From: Halobaculum magnesiiphilum
GTDB taxonomy: Archaea > Halobacteriota > Halobacteria > Halobacteriales > Haloferacaceae
Length of the DNA stretch: 64,000 bases
Assembly (NCBI RefSeq): GCF_019823105.1
Contig: NZ_CP081958.1
Span: 2,046,001 to 2,110,000, forward strand
Reading direction: 5' to 3'
Part shown: positions 18,030-26,703 of the stretch, piece after piece
Layout of the letters: each line of letters starts with the position of its first letter
How positions within the stretch are numbered: the first letter of the stretch is position 1
The notes under the pieces: model-generated
The model's input: only the letters and a program-made list of their open reading frames with translations
Database searches by the model: none
Told to the model about the DNA's origin: nothing
Translations under genes and position numbers: made by a program

Positions 18030-18182
18030 ACCGACCCCTCCCGGAGCGGCCGGAAAAGCGTCCCGACGGCGAGGCGACGGGACGACGGGGCAACGCGGGA
18101 GCGTCACCGAGCCGTGTCCGGGACTCAGTTGTGATACGCGGGCCCCCTGTGTTCAAGTGAGGAACGTCGAACTGCCAGCACG

Positions 18183-19184
18183 ATGGTGTTACAGCTCGCT
18201 GACGTACTCTTGACCGAACACGGTCTCTTTCTGCTCTTGGGGGTGGTGCTGTTGTATCTGGGCGCGGAGGTGCTCGTGAAGGGGGCGGCCGGGCTCGCGC
18301 TCGGCGTCGGTCTCCACGCTGCACTCGTCGGGGTGACGGTGGTGGCGTTCGCCACCACGGCGCCGGAGCTGTTCATCGGCGTCATCTCCGGGATCGAGGG
18401 GGACGCACAGCTCGGGCTCGGCGCGATCCTCGGGTCGAACATCGCCAACATCGGGCTCGTGCTCGGCGTCTCGGCGCTGATCCGGCCGCTGTCGGTGTCG
18501 CGTGAGGTCGTCCGCAAGCACGTCCCGTTCATGGCGCTGGCGGCGGTGCTCGTGGTCCTCTTCGGGCTGGACGGCACGATCGGCCGCGTCGAGGGCGGCG
18601 TGTTCCTCCTCGTGCTCGCGGCGTTCACGGTCGTGCTCTACCGCGGGGCGGTCGCCGAGGACGCCGGCGTCGACGAGTCCGGCGCGGTCGCCGACGGCGG
18701 GGCCGTCGTCGAGGAGATGCCCGACGTCGACCCCGGCGGGCTCTCGTTCCGCCACGTCGCCTACCTGGTGGTCGGGCTCGCGCTGCTGTTCTTCGGCTCC
18801 CGGTGGCTCATCGACAGCGGCCGGTCGATGCTGTACCAGTTCGGGTTCACCCAGCGACTCATCGGGCTGACGGTGCTGGCGTTCGGGACCTCGCTGCCGG
18901 AGTTCGCCGCGAGCGTCGTCGCCGCCGTCCGCGGCGAGGCCGACTTCTCGGTCGGCAACGTCGTCGGATCGAACATCTACAACGTCCTCGCCGTGCTGGG
19001 GCTGCTCGCGGTCATCGTCCCGGTGTTCGTCTCCTCGGGCGTCTCCTCGTTCGACTTCCCGGCGCTTATCGCCTTCACCGTCGCCGCGGTCGTCGTGATG
19101 CTGCGCGGCGGCGAGGTCGGTCGCCTCGACGGCGCCGTCTTGCTCGGCGGGTATCTCGTGTTCTTCTACCTGCTGATACCCTGA
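18183..19184 (+). CDS. Na+/Ca2+ exchanger family antiporter (CaCA)
   Basis: 333 residues, about ten hydrophobic segments in two inverted halves joined by an acidic loop near residues 155-180. The alpha repeats are intact: FATTAPELF with GSNIANIGLVLG and FGTSLPEFA with GSNIYNVLAVLG. Such proteins exchange Na+ (or H+) for Ca2+ across the cytoplasmic membrane. Divergent from aroE and followed by a second, dissimilar antiporter gene. Confidence 0.93.
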   Translation: MVLQLADVLLTEHGLFLLLGVVLLYLGAEVLVKGAAGLALGVGLHAALVGVTVVAFATTAPELFIGVISGIEGDAQLGLGAILGSNIANIGLVLGVSALIRPLSVSREVVRKHVPFMALAAVLVVLFGLDGTIGRVEGGVFLLVLAAFTVVLYRGAVAEDAGVDESGAVADGGAVVEEMPDVDPGGLSFRHVAYLVVGLALLFFGSRWLIDSGRSMLYQFGFTQRLIGLTVLAFGTSLPEFAASVVAAVRGEADFSVGNVVGSNIYNVLAVLGLLAVIVPVFVSSGVSSFDFPALIAFTVAAVVVMLRGGEVGRLDGAVLLGGYLVFFYLLIP

Positions 19185-19212
19185 CGGTGTCGCCTTCGGC
19201 GGGGCAGCCGTC

Positions 19213-19340
19213 GCCGGCGACGCGGGATCGACACCCGCGCCGGCACCTGCACCGACGACGCCGGATCGGTACCCCCGCCGGCGACACGGGATCGGCACCC
19301 CGCCGGCGACACGGGATCGGCACCCCGCCGGCGACGATTC
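19213..19340 (+). repeat. 25-bp repeats between the two antiporter genes
   Basis: Two exact adjacent units starting GCCGGCGACACGGGATCGGC at 19277-19301 and 19302-19326, a partial third at 19327, a close copy at 19213-19237 (two mismatches) and a decayed part between. Each unit contains CGCCGGCG. No gene lies in 19185-19401 apart from the promoter region of the next gene. Confidence 0.8.
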
Positions 19341-19401
19341 CTCTCGTCGCGATCGTCGCGAAACGCAAGAGTAAGGGGTAGCCCCCGGCTCCGTGGCAGT
19401 A

Positions 19402-20727
19402 ATGAGTTCACGCCTTCGGAGCCCGCTCATCGCGCTGTTCGGTGGGCTGGCGTTGACCCTCCCGTGGATCGTCTCGTGGGCGACCGGGCGAGCCGCGGCG
19501 TTCTCGACGATCGGAACGGTCGCCGTGAGCGGCGTCGCGGTGCTGGGCGCGTCGTTCCTGCTCGCGTGGGGCGCGGAGACCGCCGAGAAGGACGTGCCGC
19601 GCGCGTTCGCGATCGCCGTGCTCGCGGTGCTGGCGGTCGCGCCCGAGTACGCCGTCGACGCGCTGTACGCCTGGCAGGCGGGCCAGGGCGACGTGCAGGC
19701 GGCGAACCTCGCGGTCGCGAACATGACCGGCGCGAACCGGATCCTCATCGGCATCGGCTGGTCCGGCATCGCGCTGTTCTCCATCTATCAGGCGTACACC
19801 CGCGGCGACGATCCCAACGTCGTCACGACCGACCGGGCGTTCGGCGACTACGTCTCGCTCGACCGCGACATCGCCCTCGAGATCGCGTTCCTGTTCGCCG
19901 CGACCGTCTACGCGTTCACCGTGCCGCTGGGCGGCGGCATCGGCGGGATCGACACGCTGGTGCTCGTCGGGCTGTACGCCGCGTACATCCTCGTCGTCAT
20001 CCGCGGCGACGTGGAGGAGATCGAAGACCAGGTCGGCGTCCCCGCGTACCTCCAGTCGAAACCGTTCCCCGTCCGCGCGACCGCCGTCCTCGGGCTGTTC
20101 GGCTACTCCGGGCTGCTGATCTTCACCGCCGTCGAGCCGTTCGCCCACGGGCTGGAGGGGCTCGGCCTCCAGTACGGGATCCCCGAGTTCTTCATGATCC
20201 AGTGGATCGCGCCGTTGGCCTCCGAGAGCCCGGAGCTCATCGTCACCGCGTACCTCGTCAACAAGGCGCGCGCGACGGCGGCGTTCAACGCGCTCATCTC
20301 CTCGAAGTTGAACCAGTGGACGCTGCTCATCGGGACGCTCGCGGTCGTCTACAGCATCTCGCTGGGTCAGTACGGCGTGCTCATGTTCGACGGAAAGCAG
20401 GCCGCCGAGATCTGGATCACCGCCGCACAGAGCTTCTTCGCGCTCGCCATCCTGATCAACTTCCGGATCTCGGTGGGCGAGGCGCTGGTGTTGCTCGTGT
20501 TGTTCCTCTCGCAGGTGCTGATCGAGTTCTACTTCATCCGGACGATGACCGAGGCGGCGGCGGAGGCCAACTCGATCCTCCTCCTGCAGGCGTACACCGT
20601 CCTCTACATCGTGCTCACGGTCGGACTCCTCGCGACCCGCCGCGACGAGATCCGCGACGTCGCGTCGCTCACGGGAACGACCATCCGCGACGCGGTCGGC
20701 CGGGACGCCGAACAGCCGGCCGACTAA
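19402..20727 (+). CDS. Second CaCA-type sodium/calcium antiporter, divergent form
   Basis: 441 residues with about twelve hydrophobic segments. The alpha repeats are degenerate but recognisable: VAPEYAVDALYAW followed by ANMTGANRILIG, and SESPELIVTAYL followed by NALISSKLNQWTLLIG. The Glu/Asp ion ligands are kept while the classic GSN motif is replaced. The ATG at 19402 is preferred to an in-frame GTG nine nt upstream. A conserved larger haloarchaeal paralogue, perhaps with another ion specificity. Confidence 0.88.
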   Translation: MSSRLRSPLIALFGGLALTLPWIVSWATGRAAAFSTIGTVAVSGVAVLGASFLLAWGAETAEKDVPRAFAIAVLAVLAVAPEYAVDALYAWQAGQGDVQAANLAVANMTGANRILIGIGWSGIALFSIYQAYTRGDDPNVVTTDRAFGDYVSLDRDIALEIAFLFAATVYAFTVPLGGGIGGIDTLVLVGLYAAYILVVIRGDVEEIEDQVGVPAYLQSKPFPVRATAVLGLFGYSGLLIFTAVEPFAHGLEGLGLQYGIPEFFMIQWIAPLASESPELIVTAYLVNKARATAAFNALISSKLNQWTLLIGTLAVVYSISLGQYGVLMFDGKQAAEIWITAAQSFFALAILINFRISVGEALVLLVLFLSQVLIEFYFIRTMTEAAAEANSILLLQAYTVLYIVLTVGLLATRRDEIRDVASLTGTTIRDAVGRDAEQPAD

Positions 20728-20811
20728 CCGCCGTCGGGAACTGATCACCCACGCTCCAGTTCCCGTCGGAAACCGACGCGTATTCGGCCGCCGGGCCGCT
20801 ACCCCCGAGCA

Positions 20812-22344
20812 GTGATCGGCATCGTCGTCTCCCGCGCGGACCGCGCCTCGACTCACATCGCCGAGCGACTGCTCGCGCGCGCCGAGTGGACCGAACGGAC
20901 GGACCCGGCCCGCGACGACGCCGACGGCGGCGGGACGTACCACACGCTCGACGCCGACGCAGTCGCCGCCGACGCGGTCGGCCGACGCGACGAACACTCT
21001 GCCGGCGACGTGCCCACACGGTTCGAACTCCGAAGCTTCGACGACCTCCACATCCGTCTCGACGACCCGACGCCCGCCTTCTCCGAACCTCCGGACTATC
21101 TGGTGTTCGTCTCCCGGCACTCCGGCGACACCGGGCCGCTGCTCACGTGCCACTTCACGGGCAACTTCGGGGACGCGGAGTACGGCGGCGAGCCCGGATC
21201 GTTCGCGCCCGCCTGCCCGGGCGTCCAGCGCGCGCTCGTCGACGGCTTCGACGAGCACGCCCCCGAGGGGTACGGCGTCGCCATCGAGGGGACCCACCAC
21301 GGCCCCACCGACCTCGCGACGCCCGCGGTGTTCGCGGAACTCGGCAGCGACGACGAGCAGTGGGACGACCCGGACGGCGCCGACGCCGTCGCCCGGGCGG
21401 TGCTGGAGCTGCCGGCCCGCGAGGCGAGCGTCGCCGTCGGCGACCCCGACCGCCCGCGCCACGTCGTCGGCTTCGGGGGCGGCCACTACGCCCCGAAGTT
21501 CGAGCGCGTGATCCGCGGGACGACGTGGGGCGTGGGACACATCGCCTCCGACTGGCAGTTGGAGGAGTTGGGTCATCCCGAGGAACACGGCGACGTGCTC
21601 GATGCGGCGATCCGCGCCAGCGACGCCGCGTTCGCGCTCGTCGAGGGCGACCGCCCCGTGCTCCGGGGGGCGCTCGCCGACCGGGACGTGCGGGTCGTGA
21701 GCGAGACGTGGCTCCGCGCGGTCGACGACCGCCCGCTCGACCTCGTCGCGTCGCTGGAGGCCGACCTCCGCCCGGTCGACGACGGGCTCCGGTTCGGCGA
21801 CCGCGTCGGCGACATCGAAGCTGAGGGCGCCGACTTCGCCGAACACGCCGACGCTTACCGCGTCGTCGATCTCCCCGCCGACCTGCTCGCGGAGGCGCAG
21901 GGGATCGACGCCGACGCGGCCCGCGCCGCCGTCGAGCGCCACGCCGTCGCCTTCGAGACCGAGCAGGCAGGGACGCGCGCGGCCGGCTGGGTCGCGCTCC
22001 CCGTCGACCCCGAACCCGGCCACGTTGACCCCGCGGACGCTGTAGACGCCGTTGACGACGCGGACGCCGACGACGGCGCCGCCGATCTCGCCGCCGACCC
22101 GTACGACGCGCTCGTCGACGACCTCGCAGCCGTGCTCGCCGAGAAGTACGACGAGGTCACGCGCGAGGACGGCGACGTCGTCGCCCGCGTCGAGTCGTTC
22201 GACCCCGGGCGGGCGGCGACGCTCGGGATCCCCGAGGGGCCCAAGTTCGGCGCGCTCTCGGCCGGCGAGCCGGTCGAGGTCGACGGCGAGACGATCCGTC
22301 CGGAGACGGTCGCTCGCGAGCGCGAGGAAGTGTTTTCTGTCTGA
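20812..22344 (+). CDS. dtdA: Archaeal D-aminoacyl-tRNA deacylase (DTD2)
   Basis: 510 residues with a GTG start. Removes D-amino acids mischarged on tRNA. Conserved motifs are [30 protein letters not shown] and [10 protein letters not shown]; the last contains histidines of the active region. The C-terminal 200 residues form the extra haloarchaeal domain interrupted by an acidic insertion ([15 protein letters not shown]). Stand-alone gene; a hairpin follows the stop. Confidence 0.93.
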   Translation: MIGIVVSRADRASTHIAERLLARAEWTERTDPARDDADGGGTYHTLDADAVAADAVGRRDEHSAGDVPTRFELRSFDDLHIRLDDPTPAFSEPPDYLVFVSRHSGDTGPLLTCHFTGNFGDAEYGGEPGSFAPACPGVQRALVDGFDEHAPEGYGVAIEGTHHGPTDLATPAVFAELGSDDEQWDDPDGADAVARAVLELPAREASVAVGDPDRPRHVVGFGGGHYAPKFERVIRGTTWGVGHIASDWQLEELGHPEEHGDVLDAAIRASDAAFALVEGDRPVLRGALADRDVRVVSETWLRAVDDRPLDLVASLEADLRPVDDGLRFGDRVGDIEAEGADFAEHADAYRVVDLPADLLAEAQGIDADAARAAVERHAVAFETEQAGTRAAGWVALPVDPEPGHVDPADAVDAVDDADADDGAADLAADPYDALVDDLAAVLAEKYDEVTREDGDVVARVESFDPGRAATLGIPEGPKFGALSAGEPVEVDGETIRPETVAREREEVFSV

Positions 22345-22359
22345 CTGAAGGGTGCCCAG

Positions 22360-22388
22360 AGACCGGTCGGACGGTGATCGGCCGGTCT
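22360..22388 (+). terminator. Hairpin after dtdA
   Basis: AGACCGG and CCGGTCT pair around a 15-nt loop, 15 nt after the dtdA stop. No T-run follows, so a role in termination is only suggested by position. Confidence 0.35.
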
Positions 22389-22480
22389 TCGGAGGGGCCG
22401 ATGTCGGCGCAGTCTCCGCCTTCCGGGCGCACGTCGACAGACGGGAGGGCGTCTGACGGAGGCAAGACGCGAGGGGGAAG

Positions 22481-22489
22481 GATAATAAC
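22481..22489 (+). promoter_or_regulatory. TATA-like box of ftsZ1
   Basis: GATAATAAC, 29-37 nt before the ATG at 22518; the only A+T-rich patch in the intergenic stretch. Confidence 0.55.
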
Positions 22490-22517
22490 TCTCCGTCGGC
22501 AACGGCTGCCCATACCT

Positions 22518-23708
22518 ATGGACTCCATCGTTGAGGACGCGATCAACGAGGCCGAGGAGGCCGGGGAAGCGGGGGAGAACGGTGCCTCCGCGGACCCGGC
22601 GTCCGGCGAGGCCGGCGCCGACGCCGCGGCGGACTCGTCCGGATCGGGGGACGACGCTCCGCGCACGGGGAAGATGACCGACGAGGAGCTTCAGGACGTC
22701 CTGAAGGACCTCCAGACGAACATCACCGTCGTCGGCTGCGGCGGCGCCGGCGGCAACACGGTGAACCGGATGGCCGAGGAGGGGATCCACGGCGCGGATC
22801 TGGTCGCGGCCAACACCGACGTGCAACACCTCGTCAACATCGAGGCCGACACGAAGATCCTGATGGGCCAGGAGAAGACCCAGGGCCGCGGCGCCGGATC
22901 GCTCCCGCAGGTCGGCGAGGAGGCGGCCATCGAGTCGCAGTCGGAGATCGCCGAGTCGCTCGAGGGCTCTGACATGGTGTTCGTCACCGCCGGGCTGGGC
23001 GGCGGCACCGGCACCGGCTCGGCGCCCGTCGTCGCGAAGGCCGCCCGCGAGATCGGCGCGCTCACCATCGCCATCGTCACGACGCCGTTCACGGCCGAGG
23101 GCGAGGTGCGACGGACGAACGCCGAGGCGGGGCTCGAACGCCTCCGCGACGTGGCCGACACCGTGATCGTCGTCCCCAACGACCGCCTGCTCGACGCCGT
23201 CGGGAAGCTCCCCGTCCGGCAGGCGTTCAAGATCTCCGACGAGGTGCTGATGCGCAGCGTCAAGGGCATCACCGAGCTCATCACCAAGCCCGGCCTCGTC
23301 AACCTCGACTTCGCCGACGTCCGCACCGTGATGGAGAAAGGCGGCGTCGCGATGATCGGCTTGGGCGAGTCCGACTCCGACACGAAGGCCCAGGAGTCGG
23401 TCCAGTCGGCGCTCCGCTCGCCGCTGCTCGACGTGGACATCTCCGGCGCCAACTCGGCGCTGGTGAACGTCACCGGCGGCTCGGACATGTCCATCGAGGA
23501 GGCCGAGGGCGTCGTGGAGGAGATCTACGACCGGATCGACCCCGACGCGCGGATCATCTGGGGTACCTCGATCGACGAGGAGCTCGACGGTCAGATGCGC
23601 ACGATGATCGTCGTTACCGGCGTCGACTCCCCGCAGATCTACGGCCGCAACGAGGCCGCGCAGGTCGCCGCCGGCGACAACCTCGAGGACATCGACTACG
23701 TCGAATAA
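22518..23708 (+). CDS. ftsZ1: Cell division GTPase FtsZ1
   Basis: 396-residue tubulin homologue forming the division-ring scaffold. GTP-binding GCGGAGGNT and the tubulin signature [10 protein letters not shown] are intact, as are NTDVQHL and the T7-loop [11 protein letters not shown]. The start [15 protein letters not shown] matches haloarchaeal FtsZ1; the open frame upstream lacks such character. N-terminal 45 residues are an acidic extension; there is no long C-terminal linker, typical of FtsZ1. Followed by secE-spt5, an order I recall as conserved in haloarchaea. Confidence 0.96.
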   Translation: MDSIVEDAINEAEEAGEAGENGASADPASGEAGADAAADSSGSGDDAPRTGKMTDEELQDVLKDLQTNITVVGCGGAGGNTVNRMAEEGIHGADLVAANTDVQHLVNIEADTKILMGQEKTQGRGAGSLPQVGEEAAIESQSEIAESLEGSDMVFVTAGLGGGTGTGSAPVVAKAAREIGALTIAIVTTPFTAEGEVRRTNAEAGLERLRDVADTVIVVPNDRLLDAVGKLPVRQAFKISDEVLMRSVKGITELITKPGLVNLDFADVRTVMEKGGVAMIGLGESDSDTKAQESVQSALRSPLLDVDISGANSALVNVTGGSDMSIEEAEGVVEEIYDRIDPDARIIWGTSIDEELDGQMRTMIVVTGVDSPQIYGRNEAAQVAAGDNLEDIDYVE

Positions 23709-23797
23709 TCCGATCGTTCGTCGCCGACGCCGGAGTCCCGCGGCGGCGACTCCCCGCCCTCGGCGCCCTCCGCGATCCGTTTTCCCGCATATCACGC

Positions 23798-23912
23798 GGC
23801 CCGCGCAGCCCGGTCTCCACGGCCCGCGCAGCCCATTCACCGCGGCCCGCGCAGGCACTCAACCACAGCGCGCGCAGCCTATCCTCCCCGGCGCGTGCGT
23901 CGCCGTGACGGC
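23798..23912 (+). repeat. 23-bp-period repeats upstream of secE
   Basis: GGCCCGCGCAG occurs at 23798, 23821 and 23844, exactly 23 bp apart; AGCGCGCGCAG continues the phase at 23867 and a decayed copy starts at 23890. Only the first half of each unit is conserved. It fills the gap between ftsZ1 and the secE promoter; no reading frame explains it. Confidence 0.75.
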
Positions 23913-23933
23913 CGGTTCGGGGGCAGAGCAACA

Positions 23934-23940
23934 GATATAG
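23934..23940 (+). promoter_or_regulatory. TATA-like box of secE-spt5
   Basis: GATATAG, 29-35 nt before the secE ATG. Confidence 0.55.
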
Positions 23941-23968
23941 AAGGTGCGGCGAAGTACGCCCGATAACC

Positions 23969-24142
23969 ATGGATGTCAAGTACGACCTGACAAGCTACGT
24001 CAGGGTGCTCAAGCTGGCGAGCACGCCCTCCTGGGAGGAGTTCTCCCAGATCTCCAAGATCGCCGGTGCAGGCATCTTCCTCGTCGGGTTCCTCGGATTC
24101 GTCATCTTCGCGGTCATGTCGGTCCTCACCGGGGGGATCTGA
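23969..24142 (+). CDS. secE: Protein translocase SecE (Sec61 gamma)
   Basis: 57 residues: MDVKYDLTSYVRVLKLASTP, an amphipathic helix with SWEEFSQISKI, then one membrane span (GIFLVGFLGFVIFAVMSVL). Size, topology and the gene order before spt5 identify the clamp subunit that holds SecY together at the cytoplasmic membrane. The spt5 GTG begins 2 nt after the stop. Confidence 0.93.
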   Translation: MDVKYDLTSYVRVLKLASTPSWEEFSQISKIAGAGIFLVGFLGFVIFAVMSVLTGGI

Positions 24143-24144
24143 CG

Positions 24145-24600
24145 GTGCCGATCTACTCGGTGAAGACGACGGCCAGCCAGGAGCGCACCGTCGCGGACAT
24201 GATCGCGAGCAAGGAGATGGCCGAGATCCACGCCGTCCTCGCGCCCGATCAGCTCACGAGCTACGTGATGGTCGAGGCCGACAACGACGCGATCATCCGG
24301 CGCGTGCTGGAGGAGGTGCCCCACGCACGCGGGCTCGTCGAGGGCCCCGGCGGCGAGGCGGGCCAGTCGTCGATGTCGGAGGTCGAGCACTTCCTCTCGC
24401 CCACCCCCGACGTGGAGGGGATCGCCGAGGGCGACATCGTCGAGCTCATCGCCGGCCCGTTCAAGGGCGAGAAGGCGCAGGTGCAACGCATCGACGAGGG
24501 CAAGGACCAGGTGACCGTCGAGCTGTACGAGGCGACCGTCCCGATCCCCGTGACGGTCCGCGGCGACCAGATCCGGGTGCTGGATAGCGACGAGCGATAG
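24145..24600 (+). CDS. spt5: Transcription elongation factor Spt5/NusG
   Basis: 151 residues with GTG start (MPIYSVKTTASQERTVADM). NGN domain at residues 1-90 binds the RNA polymerase clamp with Spt4; a KOW motif follows (GPFKGEKAQVQRI). The short loop GPGGEAGQSS between beta strands is a haloarchaeal feature. The start directly after secE excludes the longer open frame that overlaps secE. Confidence 0.94.
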   Translation: MPIYSVKTTASQERTVADMIASKEMAEIHAVLAPDQLTSYVMVEADNDAIIRRVLEEVPHARGLVEGPGGEAGQSSMSEVEHFLSPTPDVEGIAEGDIVELIAGPFKGEKAQVQRIDEGKDQVTVELYEATVPIPVTVRGDQIRVLDSDER

Positions 24601-24724
24601 CTCGTCGTACCATGCGAACGGGCCTCCGGCCCGTGAGCAGCCTCCGACGAACGGTAGGACCTCGACTCACGCGACCGATAGTTCAACCCCGCGAACCGCG
24701 CCGTCCGACTTCTCCGCGCCGCTC

Positions 24725-24808
24725 TCAGTCGTCCGAAGCCATATCTTCCGGTTCGACCGCTACGGCTTCCGGGTCGATCTCGATCCCGTGTTCCGGCGCG
24801 ACGCTCAC
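24725..24808 (-). CDS. Possible 27-residue acidic peptide
   Basis: The GTG start overlaps the stop of the zinc-finger gene (GTGA), then reads (M)SVAPEHGIEIDPEAVAVEP and ends EDMASDD. Most codons end in G or C and the composition is typically haloarchaeal, unlike random frames here, which are Arg/Ala-rich. The overlap implies translational coupling. Too short to be sure; no family known to me. Confidence 0.4.
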   Translation of the reverse strand: MSVAPEHGIEIDPEAVAVEPEDMASDD

Positions 24809-25101
24809 ACCGCGCCGTCGACGCGCTCGACGATCCGGTCCAGGTCCGCGATATCCTCGATGTCGGCTTTGATCCGCTCGCGCTCGCGGACGTCGTCGGA
24901 GTCGGCGTCGTACGCGCGGACGAACTCGGCGCGTGTGTGCTCGTCGAAGGCGTGCCGGATGGCGAAGTACCCGTCCGGGACGACGGCGCCACACACCTGA
25001 CACTCGTGTCGGTCGTGTGCGGTCGTCTGGTGGACGACGGCGTCCTCGACCGCGTCGAACGCCGCGTCGCACCCCTCGAGGCCACAGGCCCACCGGGACA
25101 T
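24805..25101 (-). CDS. Small double zinc-finger protein
   Basis: 98 residues from the ATG at 25101. Two C2H2-like clusters: C-x4-C with two His (ACGLEGCDAAF ... HQTTAHDRH) and C-x2-C with two His (ECQVCGAVVP ... RHAFDEH). The C-terminus is a charged helix (RERERIKADIEDIADLDRIV). Resembles small haloarchaeal zinc-finger families; a nucleic-acid or protein-binding role is inferred. A hexanucleotide repeat lies upstream. Confidence 0.82.
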   Translation of the reverse strand: MSRWACGLEGCDAAFDAVEDAVVHQTTAHDRHECQVCGAVVPDGYFAIRHAFDEHTRAEFVRAYDADSDDVRERERIKADIEDIADLDRIVERVDGAV

Positions 25102-25145
25102 ACCAGGATGCAGACGACAGGCTCGCTTAAACGTTCCCGTGGGAT

Positions 25146-25193
25146 CCCGTCCCCGTCCCCGTCCCCGTTCCCGTCTCCGTTCCCGTCCCCGTT
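25146..25193. repeat. Hexanucleotide repeat (CCCGTC)n
   Basis: Eight consecutive hexamers of the form CCCGT(C/T) with one TCCGTT, in the divergent gap between the zinc-finger and PHP genes. Likely a slippage-prone microsatellite. Confidence 0.85.
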
Positions 25194-25237
25194 CGCGGTG
25201 GTCGGCCCCCACGCCCGCGCTCTATCCCAAAGCGGAA

Positions 25238-25246
25238 TCACTAACC
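25238..25246 (+). promoter_or_regulatory. TATA-like box of the PHP gene
   Basis: TCACTAACC, 23-31 nt before the GTG at 25269. Confidence 0.4.
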
Positions 25247-25268
25247 TCGGTCCGACGTACCTCCGCGT

Positions 25269-26030
25269 GTGACCGGAGGACGGACGCGGGTCGACCCCCA
25301 CGTGAAGGTGCTCGACGAGCGCGTCGTCGAGCGGGCGCGGGAGTCGGGCGTCGACACGCTCGTGTACGCGCCGCACTTCACGCGCCTGCCCGAGATCCGC
25401 GAGCGCGCCGAGCGCTTCTCGACGGACGACCTCACCGTGGTGCCGGCGCGGGAGGTGTTCACCGGCGACTGGGGGAACCGCCGTCACCTCCTCGCGATCG
25501 GCCTCTCCGATCCGGTCCCCGATTTCATCTCCTTCGAGGCGGCGCTCGCGGAGTTCGAGCGGCAGGGCGCGGCGGTGCTCGTCCCACACCCGGAGTTCAT
25601 GAACGTGAGCCTCACCCGCGCCGAGGTCGGCGCCTACCGCGACCGGATCGACGGCGTCGAGACGTACAACGCGAAGCTGTTCGGGGGACAAAACGACCGC
25701 GGCCGTCGGATCGCCGAGGCGTTCGACCTGCCGACGTTCGGCTCCTCGTACGCGCACGTCCACGGGACGGTCGGCGCCGCCTGGACCGAGTTCGATGGCG
25801 ACGTTCGCGGGGAGGACGCGCTCGTGTCGGCACTGAAGGACGGCGTCCCCCGCTCGGTGGTCAAACGGAGCGATCCGGCGACGAGACTCCGCCGGCTGGT
25901 GGAGTTCGCCCATCTCGGGTACGAGAACTCGTGGGGGAAGCTCGACCGTCTGCTCCTCTCGGGCATGGAGGCGACGCACCCGCGACACATCGCCTACGAC
26001 GGGCGGTTCGACGACGTTTCCGTGTACTGA
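25269..26030 (+). CDS. PHP domain metal-dependent phosphoesterase-like protein
   Basis: 253 residues, GTG start. PHP fold marks: RVDPHVKVLD, VYAPHFTRLPEIRERA, PAREVFTGDW, LVPHPEFMNVS, ETYNAK and a final GMEATHPRHIAY. The usual opening HxH is reduced to H-V-K, so one metal ligand seems replaced. PHP proteins hydrolyse phosphoester bonds with a trinuclear metal centre; the substrate is unknown. Stand-alone; convergent with the DUF457 gene. Confidence 0.85.
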   Translation: MTGGRTRVDPHVKVLDERVVERARESGVDTLVYAPHFTRLPEIRERAERFSTDDLTVVPAREVFTGDWGNRRHLLAIGLSDPVPDFISFEAALAEFERQGAAVLVPHPEFMNVSLTRAEVGAYRDRIDGVETYNAKLFGGQNDRGRRIAEAFDLPTFGSSYAHVHGTVGAAWTEFDGDVRGEDALVSALKDGVPRSVVKRSDPATRLRRLVEFAHLGYENSWGKLDRLLLSGMEATHPRHIAYDGRFDDVSVY

Positions 26031-26084
26031 TCGGCGGTCGCGGCGCGCTCGACCCCGGTCCGGAGTCCGTCGCCGGCGTGCGCC

Positions 26085-26591
26085 TCACACAGGCAGCCCG
26101 GCGAGGGCGGTCGCGACCGCCTCCCGCGGCGTCCCCGTGTTCAGGTCGACGAGGAAGTACTGGACCGCGGCGAGCGCGGCGAGTTCGAGGAGCGTGATGA
26201 CGACGGTGAGCGTGTCGGCCCACTTGCTGGAGGTGGGGACCCCGACCGGAAGCCCGTACTCGGTACTCGAGAGCGGGTAAAACAGGGCGATGCCGCGCTT
26301 GCTCCCGACCACGTCGAGGAGGTAGTGCGTGGCGACGCCGATCCAGACGAACTGGAGGTTCCCGAAGTAGATCGGATACGCGAGGATCACGCCGAGGACG
26401 AGGAGGTTGTGGAGCGTCTTGCGGTGCTTGCCGAAGGCGGTGTCCACGTCGGGAAACAGCGCGCCGAGCACGAGCGGGACGAACAGCTCGGCGATGGTGC
26501 GGAACGTCTCCAGATCGCCCGACGGCTGCAAGACATAGCCCAAGCCGATCGCGAGGAGGATCGCGTTCAGCACGTGGCCCTTCTTGTTCAC
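26085..26591 (-). CDS. YdjM-like membrane-bound metal-dependent hydrolase (DUF457)
   Basis: 168 residues with four hydrophobic segments. Family marks are the N-terminal KKGHVLNAILL, FPDVDTAFGKHRKTLHNLL and THYLLDVVGSKRG; the His/Asp residues lie at membrane faces as in other YdjM proteins. Function unknown, often linked to envelope stress. 112 nt separate it from the cinA-type gene upstream on the same strand. Confidence 0.85.
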   Translation of the reverse strand: MNKKGHVLNAILLAIGLGYVLQPSGDLETFRTIAELFVPLVLGALFPDVDTAFGKHRKTLHNLLVLGVILAYPIYFGNLQFVWIGVATHYLLDVVGSKRGIALFYPLSSTEYGLPVGVPTSSKWADTLTVVITLLELAALAAVQYFLVDLNTGTPREAVATALAGLPV

Positions 26592-26703
26592 GTCTCCCCG
26601 TGCCGCCGCGAGCGACCAAACCGTTTCGGCTCCCGGCTCGCTCCGATCGGGTCGCGGTCGCGCGGTACTGGCGGGTTCCCGGCTACTTCGACTCGGTTAC
26701 CCG

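Noticed and set aside
19213-19340. CRISPR-like array
   Set aside because: Units are contiguous without spacers and only two are exact; no cas gene is near. It is a short tandem repeat.
19408-22023. Very long open frame on the minus strand opposite an antiporter and dtdA
   Set aside because: Arg/Gly/Val/Asp-rich antisense translation of G+C-biased codons; the plus strand has two clear protein families in this place. The same holds for 5391-7964 (+), 46493-48190 (-), 48380-50455 (-) and 50627-52321 (-).
23798-23912. CRISPR array with 11-bp repeats and 12-bp spacers
   Set aside because: Repeat and spacer are far too short, and no cas genes are present.
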